Source: Diplolepis rosae (lineage: Eukaryota; Arthropoda; Insecta; Hymenoptera; Diplolepididae). From it: 64,000 nt of DNA. The stretch is from contig JAPYXD010000704.1 in NCBI GenBank assembly GCA_030998225.1, positions 7,750,001-7,814,000 of the forward strand. The letters run 5' to 3'. The notes under the pieces are model-generated. The model did no database searches. It was not told the origin of the DNA and saw nothing but the letters and a program-made list of their open reading frames with translations. The stretch's first letter is position 1; the number at the start of each line of letters is the position of its first letter. Positions 12,701 to 26,500 of the stretch are shown here, piece after piece. A program made the translations under genes and the position numbers.

Positions 12701-15700
12701 CTGATATAAATGCACAAAAAGCCGCGTAATACGCCAGATCAAACAAAGTCTGACCTAAATAAGGTGGCAAAGTAATGCGCGAATTCTTCGGACTTTGGCT
12801 TAAAATTATGTGGCCAAGTAATGCGCGAGTTCATTGGACGTCAGGACTGATATAAATGCACAAAAAGCCGCGTAATACGCGAGATCAAACAAAGTGTAAC
12901 CTAAATAAGGTGGCAAAGTAATGCGCGAATTCTTAGTACAGAATTTTTATATAAAGTGGCCAAGTTATGCCCGAGTTCAATGGACGTCAGGACTGATATA
13001 AATACAAAAATAGGTGCGTAATACGCGAGTTGAACGCAGTCTGACCTGAAAAGAGTGGCCAAGTAATGCACGAATTCTTAGGGGTATAAGAATTTTTATA
13101 AAGTGGCTAAAAAATAATAATTAACACTTAGGGTCTTTAGACTCTGACCTGAATAAAGCGGCCAAGTAAGGCGCGAGCTCTTCGGACTCTGGCTTAAAAT
13201 TATGTGGCCAAGTAATTCGCGAGTTCAATGGACGTCAGGACTGATATAAATGCACAAAAAGCCGCGTAATACGCAAGATCAAACAAAGTCTGACCTAAAT
13301 AAGGTGGCAAAGTAATGCGCGAGCTCTTCGGACTTTGGCTTAAAATTATGTGGCCAAGTAATGCGCGAGTTCAATGGACGTCAGTGACTGATATAAATGC
13401 ACAGAAAGCCGCGTAATACGCGAGATCAAACAAAGTCTGACCTAAATATGGTGGCAAAGTAATGCGCGAATCCTTAGTACAGAATTTTTATATCAAGTGG
13501 CCAAGTAATGCGCGAGTTCAATGGACGTCAGGACTGATATAAATACAAAAATAGGTGCGTAATACGCGACTTGAACGCAGTCTGACCTGAAAAAGAGTGG
13601 CCAAGTAATGCACAAATTCTTAGGGGTATAAGAATTTTTATAAAGTGGCTAAAAAATAATAATTAACACTTAGGGTCCTTAGACTCTGACCTGAATAAAG
13701 CGGCCAAGTAATGCGCGAGCTCTTCGGATTCTGGCTTAAAATTATGTGGCCAAGTAATGCCCGAGTTCAATGGACGTCAGGACTGATATAAATACAAAAA
13801 TAGGTGCGTAATACGCGAGTTGAACGCAGTCTGACCTGAAAAGAGTGGCCAAGTAATGCACGAATTCTTAGGGGTATAAGAATTTTTATAAAGTGGCTAA
13901 AAAATAATAATTAACACTTAGGGTCCTTAGACTCTGACCTGAATAAAGCGGCCAAGTAATGCGCGAGCTCTTCGGACTCTGGCTTAAAATTATGTGGCCA
14001 AGTAATGCGCGAGTTCAATGGACGTCAGGACTGATATAAATGCAAAAATAGCCGCAGTCATACGCGAGATCAAACAAAGTCTGACCTAAATAAGGAGGCA
14101 AAGTAATGCGCGAATTCTTAGGAGTACAGAATTTTATTATAAAGTGGCCAAGTAATGCGCGAGCTCTTCGGACTCTGGCTTAAAATTATGTGGCCAAGTA
14201 ATTCGCGAGTTCAATGGACGTCAGGACTGATATAAATGTAAAAATAGCCGCGTAATACGCGAGATCAAACAAAGTCTGACCTAAATAAGGTGGCAAAGTA
14301 ATGCGCGAATTCTTAGTACAGGATTTTTATATAAAGTGGCCAAGTAATGCGCGAGCTCTTCGGACTCTGGCTTAAAATTATGTGGCCAAGTAATGCGCGA
14401 GTTCAATGGACGTCAGGACTGATATAAATGCACAAAAAGCCGCGTAATACACGAGATCAAACAAAGTCTAACCTAAATAAGGTGGCAAAGTAATGCGCGA
14501 ATTCTTAGTACAGAATTTTTATATAAAGTGGCCAAGTAATGCGCGAGTTCAATGGACGTCAGGACTAATATAAATACAAAAATAGGTGCGTAATACGCGA
14601 CTTGAACGCAGTCTGACCTGAAAAGCGTGGCCAAGTAATGCACGAATTCTTAGGGGTATAAGAATTTTTATAAAGTGGCTAAAAAATAATAATTAACACT
14701 TAGGGTCCTTAGACTCTGACCTGAATAAAGCGGCCAAGTAATGCGCGAGCTCTTCGGACTCTGGCTTAAAATTATGTGGCCAAGTAATGCGCGAGTTCAA
14801 TGGACGTCAGGACTGATATAAATGCAAAAATAGCCGCGTAATACGCGAGATCAAACAAAAGTGTAACCTAAATAAGGTGGCAAAGTAATGCGCGAATTCT
14901 TAGTACAGAATTTTTATATAAAGTGGCCAAGTTATGCCCGAGTTCAATGGACGTCAGGACTGATATAAATACAAAAATAGGTGCGTAATACGCGAGTTGA
15001 ACGCAGTCTGACCTGAAAAGAGTGGCCAAGTAATGCACGAATTCTTAGGGGTATAAGAATTTTTATAAAGTGGCTAAAAAATAATAATTAACACTTAGGG
15101 TCTTTAGACTCTGACCTGAATAAAGCGGCCAAGTAAGGCGCGAGCTCTTCGGACTCTGGCTTAAAATTATGTGGCCAAGTAATTCGCGAGTTCAATGGAC
15201 GTCAGGACTGATATAAATGCACAAAAAGCCGCGTAATACGCAAGATCAAACAAAGTCTGACCTAAATAAGGTGGCAAAGTAATGCGCGAGCTCTTCGGAC
15301 TTTGGCTTAAAATTATGTGGCCAAGTAATGCGCGAGTTCAATGGACGTCAGGACTGATATAAATGCACAAAAAGCCGCGGAATACGCGAGATCAAACAAA
15401 GTCTAACCTAAATAAGGTAGCAAAGTAATGCGCGAATTCTTAGTACAGGATTTTTATATCAAGTGGCCAAGTAATGCGCGAGTTCAAGGGACGACGGGAC
15501 TGATATAAATACAAAAATAGGTGCGTAATACGCGACTTGAACGCAGTCTGACCTGAAAAGAGTGGCCAAGTAATGCACAAATTCTTAGGGGTATAAGAAT
15601 TTTTATAAAGTGGCTAAAAAATAATAATTAACACTTAGGGTCCTTAGACTCTGACCTGAATAAAGCGGCCAAGTAATGCGCGAGCTCTTCGGATTCTGGC

Positions 15701-18700
15701 TTAAAATTATGTGGCCAAGTAATGCCCGAGTTCAATGGACGTCAGGACTGATATAAATACAAAAATAGGTGCGTAATACGCGAGTTGAACGCAGTCTGAC
15801 CTGAAAAGAGTGGCCAAGTAATGCACGAATTCTTAGGGGTATAAGAATTTTTATAAAGTGGCTAAAAAATAATAATTAACACTTAGGGTCCTTAGACTCT
15901 GACCTGAATAAAGTGGCCAAGTAATGCGCGAGCTCTTCGGACTCTGGCTTAAAATTATGTGGCCAAGTAATGCGCGAGTTCAATGGACGTGAGGACTGAT
16001 CTCAGTGCGGAAAAGGCCGCGAGATACGCGAGATAAAACACAGTCTGACCTAAATAAGGAGGAAAAGTAATGCGCGAATTCTTAGGAGTACAGAATTTTT
16101 ATATAAAGTGGCCAAGTAATGCGCGAGCTCTTCGGACTCTGTCTTAAAAAAAAGTGGCCAACTAAACCGCGAGTTCAATGGACGTCAGGACTGATATAAA
16201 TGTAAAAATAGCCGCGTAATACGCGAGATCAAACAAAGTCTGACCTAAATAAGGTGGCAAAGTAATGCGCGAATTCTTAGTACAGGATTTTTATATAAAG
16301 TGGCCAAGTAATGCGCGAGCTCTTCGGACTCTGGCTTAAAATTATGTGGCCAAGTAATGCGCGAGTTCAATGGACGTCAGGACTGATATACGTGCACAAA
16401 AAGCCGCGTAATACGCGAGATCAAACAAATTCTGACCTAAATAAGGTGGCAAAGTAATACGCGAATTCTTAGTACAGAATTTTTATATAAAGTGGCCAAG
16501 TAATGCGCGAGTTCAATCGACGTCAGGACTGACATAAATGCAATAATAGCCGCGTAATACGCGAGATCAAACAAAGTCTGACCTAAATAAGGTGGCAAAG
16601 TAATGCGCGATCTCTTCGGACTGTTTTTTAATATAATGTGGCCAAGTAATGCGCGAGTTCAATGGACGTCAGGACTGATATAAATGCACAAAAAGCGGCG
16701 TAATACGCGAGATCAAACAAAGTGTGACCTAAATAATGTTGCTAAGTACTGCGCGATTTCTTAGTACAGAATTTTTATATAAAGTGGCCAAGTAATGCGC
16801 GAGTTCAATGGACGTCAGGACTGATATAAATACAAAAATAGGTGCGTAATACGCGACTTGAACGCAGTCTGACCTGAAAAGAGTGGCCAAGTAATGCACG
16901 AATTCTTAGGGGTATAAGAATTTTTATAAAGTGGCTAAAAAATAATAATTAACACTTAGGGTCCTTAGACTCTGACCTGAATAAAGCGGCCAAGTAATGC
17001 GCGAGCTCTTCGGACTCTGGCTTAAAATTATGTGGCCAAGTAATGCGCGAGTTCAATGGACGTCAGGACTGATATAAATGCAAAAATAGCCGCGTAATAC
17101 GCGAGATCAAACAAAGTCTGACCTTAATAAGGTGGCAAAGTAATGCGCAAATTCTTAGTACAGGATTTTTATATAAAGTGGCCAAGTAATGCGAGCTCTT
17201 CGGACTCTGGCTTAAAATTATGTGGCCATGTAATTCGCGAGTTCAATGGACGTCAGGACTGATATAAATACAAAAATAGCCACGTAATACGCGAGTTTAA
17301 CGAAGTCTAACCTGAAAAGAGTGGCCAAGTAATGCGCGAATCGTAAGGGGTATAAGAATTTTTATAAAGTGGCCAAAAAATAATAATTAACACGTAGGCT
17401 CCTTAGACTATGACCTGAATAAGGCGGCCAAGTAATGCGCAAGCACTTCGAACTCAGATTTTCAGTAAGGTGGCCAAGTAATGCGCGAGTTCAATGGACG
17501 TCAGGACTGATATAAATGCAAAAATAGCCGCGTCATACGCGAGATCAAACAAAGTCTGACCTAAATAAGGAGGCAAAGTAATGCGCGAATTCTTAGGAGT
17601 ACAGAATTTTAATATAAAGTGGCCAAGTAATGCGCGAGCTCTTCGGACTCTGGCTTAAAATTATGTGGCCAAGTAATTCGCGAGTTCAATGGACGTCAGG
17701 ACTGATATAAATGCAAAAATAGCCGCGTAATACGCGAGATCAAACAAAGTCTGACCTAAATAAGGTGGCAAAGTAATGCGCGAATTCTTAGTACAGGATT
17801 TTTATATAAAGTGGCCAAGTAATGCGCGAGCTCTTCGGACTCTGGCTTAAAATTATGTGGCCAAGTAATGCGCGAGTTCAATGGACGTCAGGACTGATAT
17901 AAATGCACAAAAAGCCGCGTAATACACGAGATCAAACAAAGTCTAACCTAAATAAGGTAGCAAAGTAATGCGCGAATTCTTAGTACAGAATTTTTATATA
18001 AAGTGGCCAAGTAATGCGCGAGTTCAATGGACGTCAGGACTGATATAAATACAAAAATAGGTGCGTAATACGCGACTTGAACGCAGTCTGACCTGAAAAG
18101 CGTGGCCAAGTAATGCACGAATTCTTAGGGGTATAAGAATTTTTATAATGTGGTAAAAAAATAATAATTAACACTTAGGGTCCTTAGAATCTGACCTTAA
18201 TAAAGCGGCCAAGTAATGCGCGAGCTCTTCGGACTCTGGCTTACATTTATGTGGCCAAGTAATGCGCGAGTTCAATGGACGTCAGGACTGATATAAATGC
18301 AAAAATAGCCGCGTAATACGCGAGATCAAACAAAGTGTAACCTAAATAAGGTGGCAAAGTAATGCGCGAATTCTTAGTACAGAATTTTTATATAAAGTGG
18401 CCAAGTTATGCCCGAGTTCAATGGACGTCAGGACTGATATAAATACAAAAATAGGTGCGTAATACGCGAGTTGAACGCAGTCTGACCTGAAAAGAGTGGC
18501 CAAGTAATGCACGAATTCTTAGGGGTATAAGAATTTTTATAAAGTGGCTAAAAAATAATAATTAACACTTAGGGTCTTTAGACTCTGACCTGAATAAAGC
18601 GGCCAAGTAAGGCGCGAGCTCTTCGGACTCTGGCTTAAAATTATGTGGCCAAGTAATTCGCGAGTTCAATGGACGTCAGGACTGATATAAATGCACAAAA

Positions 18701-21700
18701 AGCCGCGTAATACGCAAGATCAAACAAAGTCTGACCTAAATAAGGTGGCAAAGTAATGCGCGAGCTCTTCGGACTTTGGCTTAAAATTATGTGGCCAAGT
18801 AATGCGCGAGTTCAATGGACGTCAGGACTGATATAAATGCACAAAAAGCCGCGGAATACGCGAGATCAAACAAAGTCTAACCTAAATAAGGTAGCAAAGT
18901 AATGCGCGAATTCTTAGTACAGAATTTTTATATCAAGTGGCCAAGTAATGCGCGAGTTCAATGGACGTCAGGACTGATATAAATACAAAAATAGGTGCGT
19001 AATACGCGACTTGAACGCAGTCTGACCTGAAAAGAGTGGCCAAGTAATGCACAAATTCTTAGGGGTATAAGAATTTTTATAAAGTGGCTAAAAAATAATA
19101 ATTAACACTTAGGGTCCTTAGACTCTGACCTGAATAAAGCGGCCAAGTAATGCGCGAGCTCTTCGGATTCTGGCTTAAAATTATGTGGCCAAGTAATGCC
19201 CGAGTTCAATGGACGTCAGGACTGATATAAATACAAAAATAGGTGCGTAATACGCGAGTTGAACGCAGTCTGACCTGAAAAGAGTGGCCAAGTAATGCAC
19301 GAATTCTTAGGGGTATAAGAATTTTTATAAAGTGGCTAAAAAATAATAATTAACACTTAGGGTCCTTAGACTCTGACCTGAATAAAGCGGCCAAGTAATG
19401 CGCGAGCTCTTCGGACTCTGGCTTAAAATTATGTGGCCAAGTAATGCGCGAGTTCAATGGACGTCAGGACTGATATAAATGCAAAAATAGCCGCGTCATA
19501 CGCGAGATCAAACAAAGTCTGACCTAAATAAGGAGGCAAAGTAATGCGCGAATTCTTAGGAGTACAGAATTTTTATATAAAGTGGCCAAGTAATGCGCGA
19601 GCTCTTCGGACTCTGGCTTAAAATTATGTGGCCAAGTAATTCGCGAGTTCAATGGAAGTCAGGTCTGATATAATTGTAAAAATAGCCGCGTAATACGCGA
19701 GATCAAACAAAGTCTGACCTAAATAAGGTGGCAAAGTAATGCGCGAATTCTTAGTACAGGATTTTTATATAAAGTGGCCAAGTAATGCGCGAGCTCTTCG
19801 GACTCTGGCTTAAAATTATGTGGCCAAGTAATGCGCGAGTTCAATGGACGTCAGGACTGATATAAATGCACAAAAAGCCGCGTAATACACGAGATCAAAC
19901 AAAGTCTAACCTAAATAAGGTGGCAAAGTAATGCGCGAATTCTTAGTACAGAATTTTTATATAAAGTGGCCAAGTAATGCGCGAGTTCAATGGACGTCAG
20001 GACTGATATAAATGCAAAAATAGCCGCGTAATACGCGAGATCAAACAAAGTCTGACCTAAATAAGGTGGCAAAGTAATGCGCGAGCTCTTCGGACTTTGG
20101 CTTAAAATTATGTGGCCAAGTAATGCGCGAGTTCAATGGACGTCAGGACTGATATAAATGCACAAAAAGCCGCGTAATACGCGAGATCAAACAAAGTCTG
20201 ACCTAAATAAGGTGGCAAAGTAATGCGCGAATTCTTAGTACAGAATTTTTATATAAAGTGGCCAAGTAATGCGCGAGTTCAATGGACGTCAGGACTGATA
20301 TAAATGCAAAAATAGCCGCGTAATACGCGAGATCAAACAAAGTCTGACCTAAATAAGGTGGCAAAGTAATGCGCAAATTCTTAGTACAGGATTTTTATAT
20401 AAAGTGGGCAAGTAATGCGAGCTCTTCGGACTCTGGCTTAAAATTATGTGGCCAAGTAATTCGCGAGTTCAATGGACGTCAGGACTGATGTAAATACAAA
20501 AATAGCCGCGTAATACGCGAGTTAAAAGAAGTCTAACCAGAAAAAGAGTGGCCAAGTAATGCGCGAATCGTAAGGGGTATAAGAATTTTTATAAAGTGGC
20601 CAAAAAATAATAATTAACACGTAGGCTCCTTAGACTATGACCTGAATAAGGCGGCCAAGTAATGCGCAAGCACTTCGAACTCAGATTTTCAGTAAGGTGG
20701 CCAAGTAATGCGCGAGTTCAATGGACGTCAGGACTGATATAAATGCAAAAATAGCCGCGTAATACGCGAGATCAAACAAAGTCTCACATAAATAAGGAGG
20801 CAAAGTAATGCGCGAATTCTTAGTAGTAAAGAATTATAATATAAAGTGGCCAAGTAATGCGCGAGATCTTAGGACTCTGGCTTAAAATTATGTGGCCAAG
20901 TAATTCGCGAGTTCAATGGACGTCAGGACTGATATAAATGCAAAAATAGCCGCGTAATACGCGAGATCAAACAAAGTCTGACCTAAATAAGGTGGCAAAG
21001 TAATGCGCGAATTCTTAGTACAGGATTTTTATATAAAGTGGCCAAGTAATGCGCGAGCTCTTCGGACTCTGGCTTAAAATTATGTGGCCAAGTAATGCGC
21101 GAGTTCAATGGACGTCAGGACTGATATAAATGCACAAAAAGCCGCGTAATACACGAGATCAAACAAAGTCTAACCTAAATAAGGTGGCAAAGTAATGCGC
21201 GAATTCTTAGTACAGAATTTTTATATAAAGTGGCCAAGTAATGCGCGAATCGTTAGGGGTATAAGAATTTTTATAAAGTGGCCAAAAAATAATAATTAAC
21301 ACGTAGGCTCCTTAGTCTATGACCTGAAAAAGGCGGCCAAGTAATGCGCGAGCACTTCGGACTCAGATTTGCAGTAAGGTGGCCAAGTAATGCGCGAGTT
21401 CAATGGACGTCAGGACTGATATAAATACAAAAATAGGCGCGTAATACGCGAGTTCAACAACGTCTGACCTAAATAAGGTGGCAAAGTAATGCGCGAGCTC
21501 TTCGGACTCAGATTTTCAGTAAGGTGGCCAAGTAATGCGCGAGTTCAATGGACGTTAGGACTGATATAAATGCAAAAATAGCCGCGTAATACGGAGATCA
21601 AACAAAGTCTGACCTAAATAAGGAGGCAAAGTAATGCGCGAATTCATAGGAGTACAGAATTTTTATATAAAGTGGCCAAGTAATGCGCGAGCTCTTCGGA

Positions 21701-23459
21701 CTCTGGCTTAAAATTATGTGGCCAAGTAATTCGCGAGTTCAATGGACGTCAGGACTGATATAAATGCAAAAATAGCCGCGTAATACGCGAGATCAAACAA
21801 AGTCTGACCTAAATATGGTGGCAAAGTAATGCGCGAATCCTTAGTACAGGATTTTTATATAAATTGGCCAAGTAATGCGCGAGCTCTTCGGACTCTGGCT
21901 TAAAATTATGTGGCCAAGTAATGCGCTAGTTCTATGGACGTCAGGACTGATATAAATGCACAAAAAGCCGCGTAATACGCGAGATCAAACAAAGTGTAAC
22001 CTAAATAAGGTGGCAAAGTAATGCGCGAATTCTTAGTACAGAATTTTAATATAAAGTGGCCAAGTAATGCCCGAGTTCAATGGACGTCAGGACTGATATA
22101 AATACAAAAATAGGTGCGTAATACGCGACTTGAACGCAGTCTGACCTGAAAAGAGTGGCCAAGTAATGCACGAATTCTTAGGGGTATAAGAATTTTTATA
22201 AAGTGGCTAAAAAATAATAATTAACACTTAGGGTCCTTAGACTCTGACCTGAATAAAGCGGCCAAGTAATGCGCGAACTCTTCGGACTCTGGCTTAAAAT
22301 TATGTGGCCAAGTAATGCGCGAGTTCAATGGACGTCAGGACTGATATAAATGCAAAAATAGCCGCGTAATACGCGAGATCAAACAAAGTCTGACCTAAAT
22401 AAGGTGGCAAAGTAATGCGCGAATTCTTAGTACAGGATTTTTATATAAAGTGGCCAAGTAATGCGCGAGCTCTTCGGATTCTGGCTTAAAATTATGTGGC
22501 CAAGTAATTCGCGAGTTCAATGGACGTCAAGACTGATATAAATGCACAAAAAGCCGCGTAATACGCCAGATCAAACAAAGTCTGACCTAAATAAGGTGGC
22601 AAAGTAATGCGCGAGCTCTTCGGACTCTTTCTTAAAATTATGTGGCAAAGTAATGCGCGAGTTCAATGGACGTCAGGACTGATATAAATGCACAGAAAGC
22701 CGCGTAATACGCGAGATAAAACAAATTCTAACGTAAATAAGGTGGCAAAGTAATGCGCGAATTCTTAGTACAGAATTTTTATATAAAGTGGCCAAGTAAT
22801 GCGCGAGTTCAATCGACGTCAGGACTGACATAAATGCAAAAATAGCCGCGTAATACGCGAGATCAAACAAAGTCTGACCTAAATATGGTGGCAAAGTAAT
22901 GCGCGAATCCTTAGTACAGAATTTTTATATAAAGTCGCCAAGTAATGCGCGAGTTCAATGGACGTCAGGACTGATATAAATCCAAAAATAGGCGCGTAAT
23001 ACGCGAGTTGAACGCAGTCTGACCTGAAAAGCGTGGCCAAGTAATGCACGAATTCTTAGGGGTATAAGAATTTTTATAAAGTGGCCAAAAAATAATAATT
23101 AACACTTAGGGTCCTTAGACTCTGACCTGAATAAAGCGGCCAAGTAATGCGCGAGAACTTCGGACTCTGCCTAAAAATTATGTTGCCAAGAAATTCGCGA
23201 GATCAATGGACGCCAGGACTGATATAAATACAAAAATAGGTGCGTAATACGCGAGTTGAACGCAGTCTGACCTGAAAAGAGTGGCCAAGTAATGCACGAA
23301 TTCTTAGGGGTATAAGAATTTTTATAAAGTCGCCAAAAAATAACAATTAACACGTAGGATCCTCAGACTATGACCTGAATAACGCGGCCAAGTAATGCGC
23401 GAGCTCTTCGGACTCTGGCTTATAATTTTGTGGCCAAGTAATGCGCGAGTTCAATGGAC

Positions 23460-26400
23460 GTCAGGACTGATATAAATGCAAAAACAGCCGCGTAATACGC
23501 GAGATCAAACAAAGTCTGACCTAAATAATGTAGCAAAGTAATGCGCAAATTCTTAGTACAGTATTTTTATATAAAGTGGCCAAGTAATGCGCGAGCTCTT
23601 CGGACTCTGGCTTAAAATTATGTCGCCAAGTAATTCGCGAGTTCAATGGACGTCAGGACTGATATAAATGCACAAAAAGCCGCGTAATACGCAAGATCAA
23701 ACAAAGTCTGACCTAAATAAGGTGGCAAAGTAATGCGCGAGCTCTTCGGACTTTGGCTTAAAATTATGTGGCCAAGTAATGCGCGAGTTCAATGGACGTC
23801 AGTACTGATATAAATGCACAAAAAGCCGCGTAATACGCGAGATCAAACAAAGTCTAACCTAAATAAGGTAGCAAAGTAATGCGCGAATTCTTAGTACAGA
23901 ATTTTTATATAAAGTGGCCAAGTAATGCGCGAGTTCAATGGACGTCAGGACTGATATAAATACAAAAATAGGTGCGTAATACGCGACTTGAACGCAGTCT
24001 GACCTGAAAAGAGTGGCCAAGTAATGCACGAATTCTTAGGGGTATAAGAATTTTTATAAATTGGCTAAAAAATAATAATTAACACTTAGGGTCCTTAGAC
24101 TCTGACCTGAATAAAGCGGCCAAGTAATGCGCGAGCTCTTCGGATTCTGGCTTAAAATTATGTGGCCAAGTAATGCCCGAGTTCAATGGACGTCAGGACT
24201 GATATAAATACAAAAATAGGTGCGTAATACGCGAGTTGAACGCAGTCTGACCTGAAAAGAGTGGCCAATTAATGCACGAATTTCTAGGGGCTATAAGAAT
24301 TTTTATAAAGTGGCTAAAAAATAATAATTAACAATTAGGGTCCTTAGACTCTGACCTGAATAAAGCGGCCAAGTAATGCGCGAGCTCTTCGGACTCTGGC
24401 TTAAAATTATGTGGCCAAGTAATGCGCGAATTCAATGGACTACAAGAATGATAAAAATGCAAAAATAGGAGAGTAATACGCGAGATCAAACAAAGTCTGA
24501 CCTTAATAAGGTGGCAAAGTAATGCGCAAATTCTTAGTACAGGATTTTTATATAAAGTGGCCAAGTAATGCGAGCCCTTCGGACTCTGGCTTAAAATTAT
24601 GTGGCCATGTAATTCGCGAGTTCAATGGACGTCAGGACTGATATAGATACAAAAATAGCCGCGTAATACGCGAGTTTAACGAAGTCTAACCTGAAAAGAG
24701 TGGCCAAGTAATGCGCGAATCGTAAGGGGTATAAGAATTTTTATAAAGTGTCCAAAAAATAATAATTAACATGTAGGCTCCTTAGACTATGACCTGAATA
24801 AGGCGGCCAAGTAATGCGCAAGCACTTCGAACTCAGATATTCAGTAAGGTGGCCAAGTAATGCGCGAGTTCAATGGTCGTCAGGACTGATATAAATGCAA
24901 AAATAGCCGCGTAATACGCGAGGTCAAACAAAGTCTGACCTAAATAAGGTGGCAAAGTAATGCGCGAGCTCTTCGGACTCAGATTTTCAGTAAGGTGGCT
25001 AAGTAATGCGCGAGTTCAATGGACGTCAGGACTGATATAAATGCAAAAATAGCCGCGTAATACGGAGATCAAACGAAATCTGACCTAAATAAGGAGGCAA
25101 AGTAATGCGCGAATTCCTAGGAGTACAGAATTTTTATATAAAGTGGCCAAGTAATGCGCGAGCTCTTCGGACTCTGGCTTAAAATTATGTGGCCAAGTAA
25201 TTCGCGAGTTCAATGGACGTGAGGACTGATATAAATGCAAAAATAGCCGCGTAATACGCGAGATCAAACAAAGTCTGACCTAAATATGGTGGCAAAGTAA
25301 TGCGCGAATCCTTAGTACAGGATTTTTATATAAAGTGGCCAAGTAATGCGCGAGCTCTTCGGACTCTGGCTTAAAATTATGTGGCCAAGTAATGCGCTAG
25401 TTCTATGGACGTCAGGACTGATATAAATGCACAAAAAAAGCCGCGTAATACGCGAGATCAAACAAAGTGTAACCTAAATAAGGTGGCAAAGTAATGCGCG
25501 AATTCTTAGTACAGAATTTTTATATAAAGTGGCCAAGTAATGCCCGAGTTCAATGGACGTCAGGACTGATATAAATACAAAAATAGGTGCGTAATACGCG
25601 ACTTGAACGCAGTCTGACCTGAAAAGAGTGGCCAAGTAATGCACGAATTCTTAGGGGTATAAGAATTTTTATAAAGTGGCTAAAAAATAATAATTAACAC
25701 TTAGGGTCCTTAGACTCTGACCTGAATAAAGCGGCCAAGTAATGCGCGAGCTCTTCGGATTCTGGCTTAAAATTATGTGGCCAAGTAATGCCCGAGTTCA
25801 ATGGACGTCAGGACTGATATATATACCAAAATAGGTGCGTAATACGCGAGTTGAACGCAGTCTGACCTGAAAAGAGTGGCCAATTAATGCACGAATTCTT
25901 AGGGGTATAAGAATTTTTTATAAAGTGGCTAAAAAATAATAATTAACACTTAGGGTCCTTAGACTCTGACCTGAATAAAGCGGCCAAGTAATGCGCGATC
26001 TCTTCGGACTCTGTCTTAAAATTATGTGGCCAAGTAATGCGCTAGTTCAATGGACGTCAGGACTGATATAAATGCAAAAATAGTCGCGTAATACGCGAGA
26101 TCAAACGAAGTCTGACCTTAATAAGGTGGCAAAGTAATGCGCAAATTCTTAGTACCGGATTTTTATATAAAGTGGCCAAGTAATGCGAGCTCTTCGGACT
26201 CTGGCTTAAAATTATGTGGCCATGTAATTCGCGAGTTCAATAGACGTCAGGACTGATATAAATAGAAAATTAGACGAGTAAAAAGCGAGGGTAACGAAGT
26301 CTAAGCGGAAAAGAGTGGCCAAGTAATGCGCGAATTGTGAGGGGTATAAGAATTTTTATAAAGTGGCCAAAAAATAATAATTAACACGTAGGCTCCTTAG

Positions 26401-26500
26401 ACTATGACCTGAATAAGGCGGCCAAGTAATGCGCAAGCACTTCGAACTCAGATTTTCAGTAAGGTGGCCAGGTAATGCGCGAGTTCAATGGACGTCAGGA
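23460..26500 (+). repeat. Long-range duplication, copy 1 (partner about 9.2 kb downstream)
   Basis: Rare variants here recur at an offset of about 9,199 bp: AAAACAGCC at 23,481, TTTCTAGGGG with an extra C before TATAAG at 24,281, and CGTAAGGGG with GTGTCC and CATGTAGG from 24,721. Their partners lie at about 32,680, 33,480 and 33,920. Farther on, GATATATATAC occurs in both copies with an offset of about 9,196. The copies differ locally, for example at 24,437-24,475. The ends are approximate because the flanks are also satellite. Confidence 0.75.
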
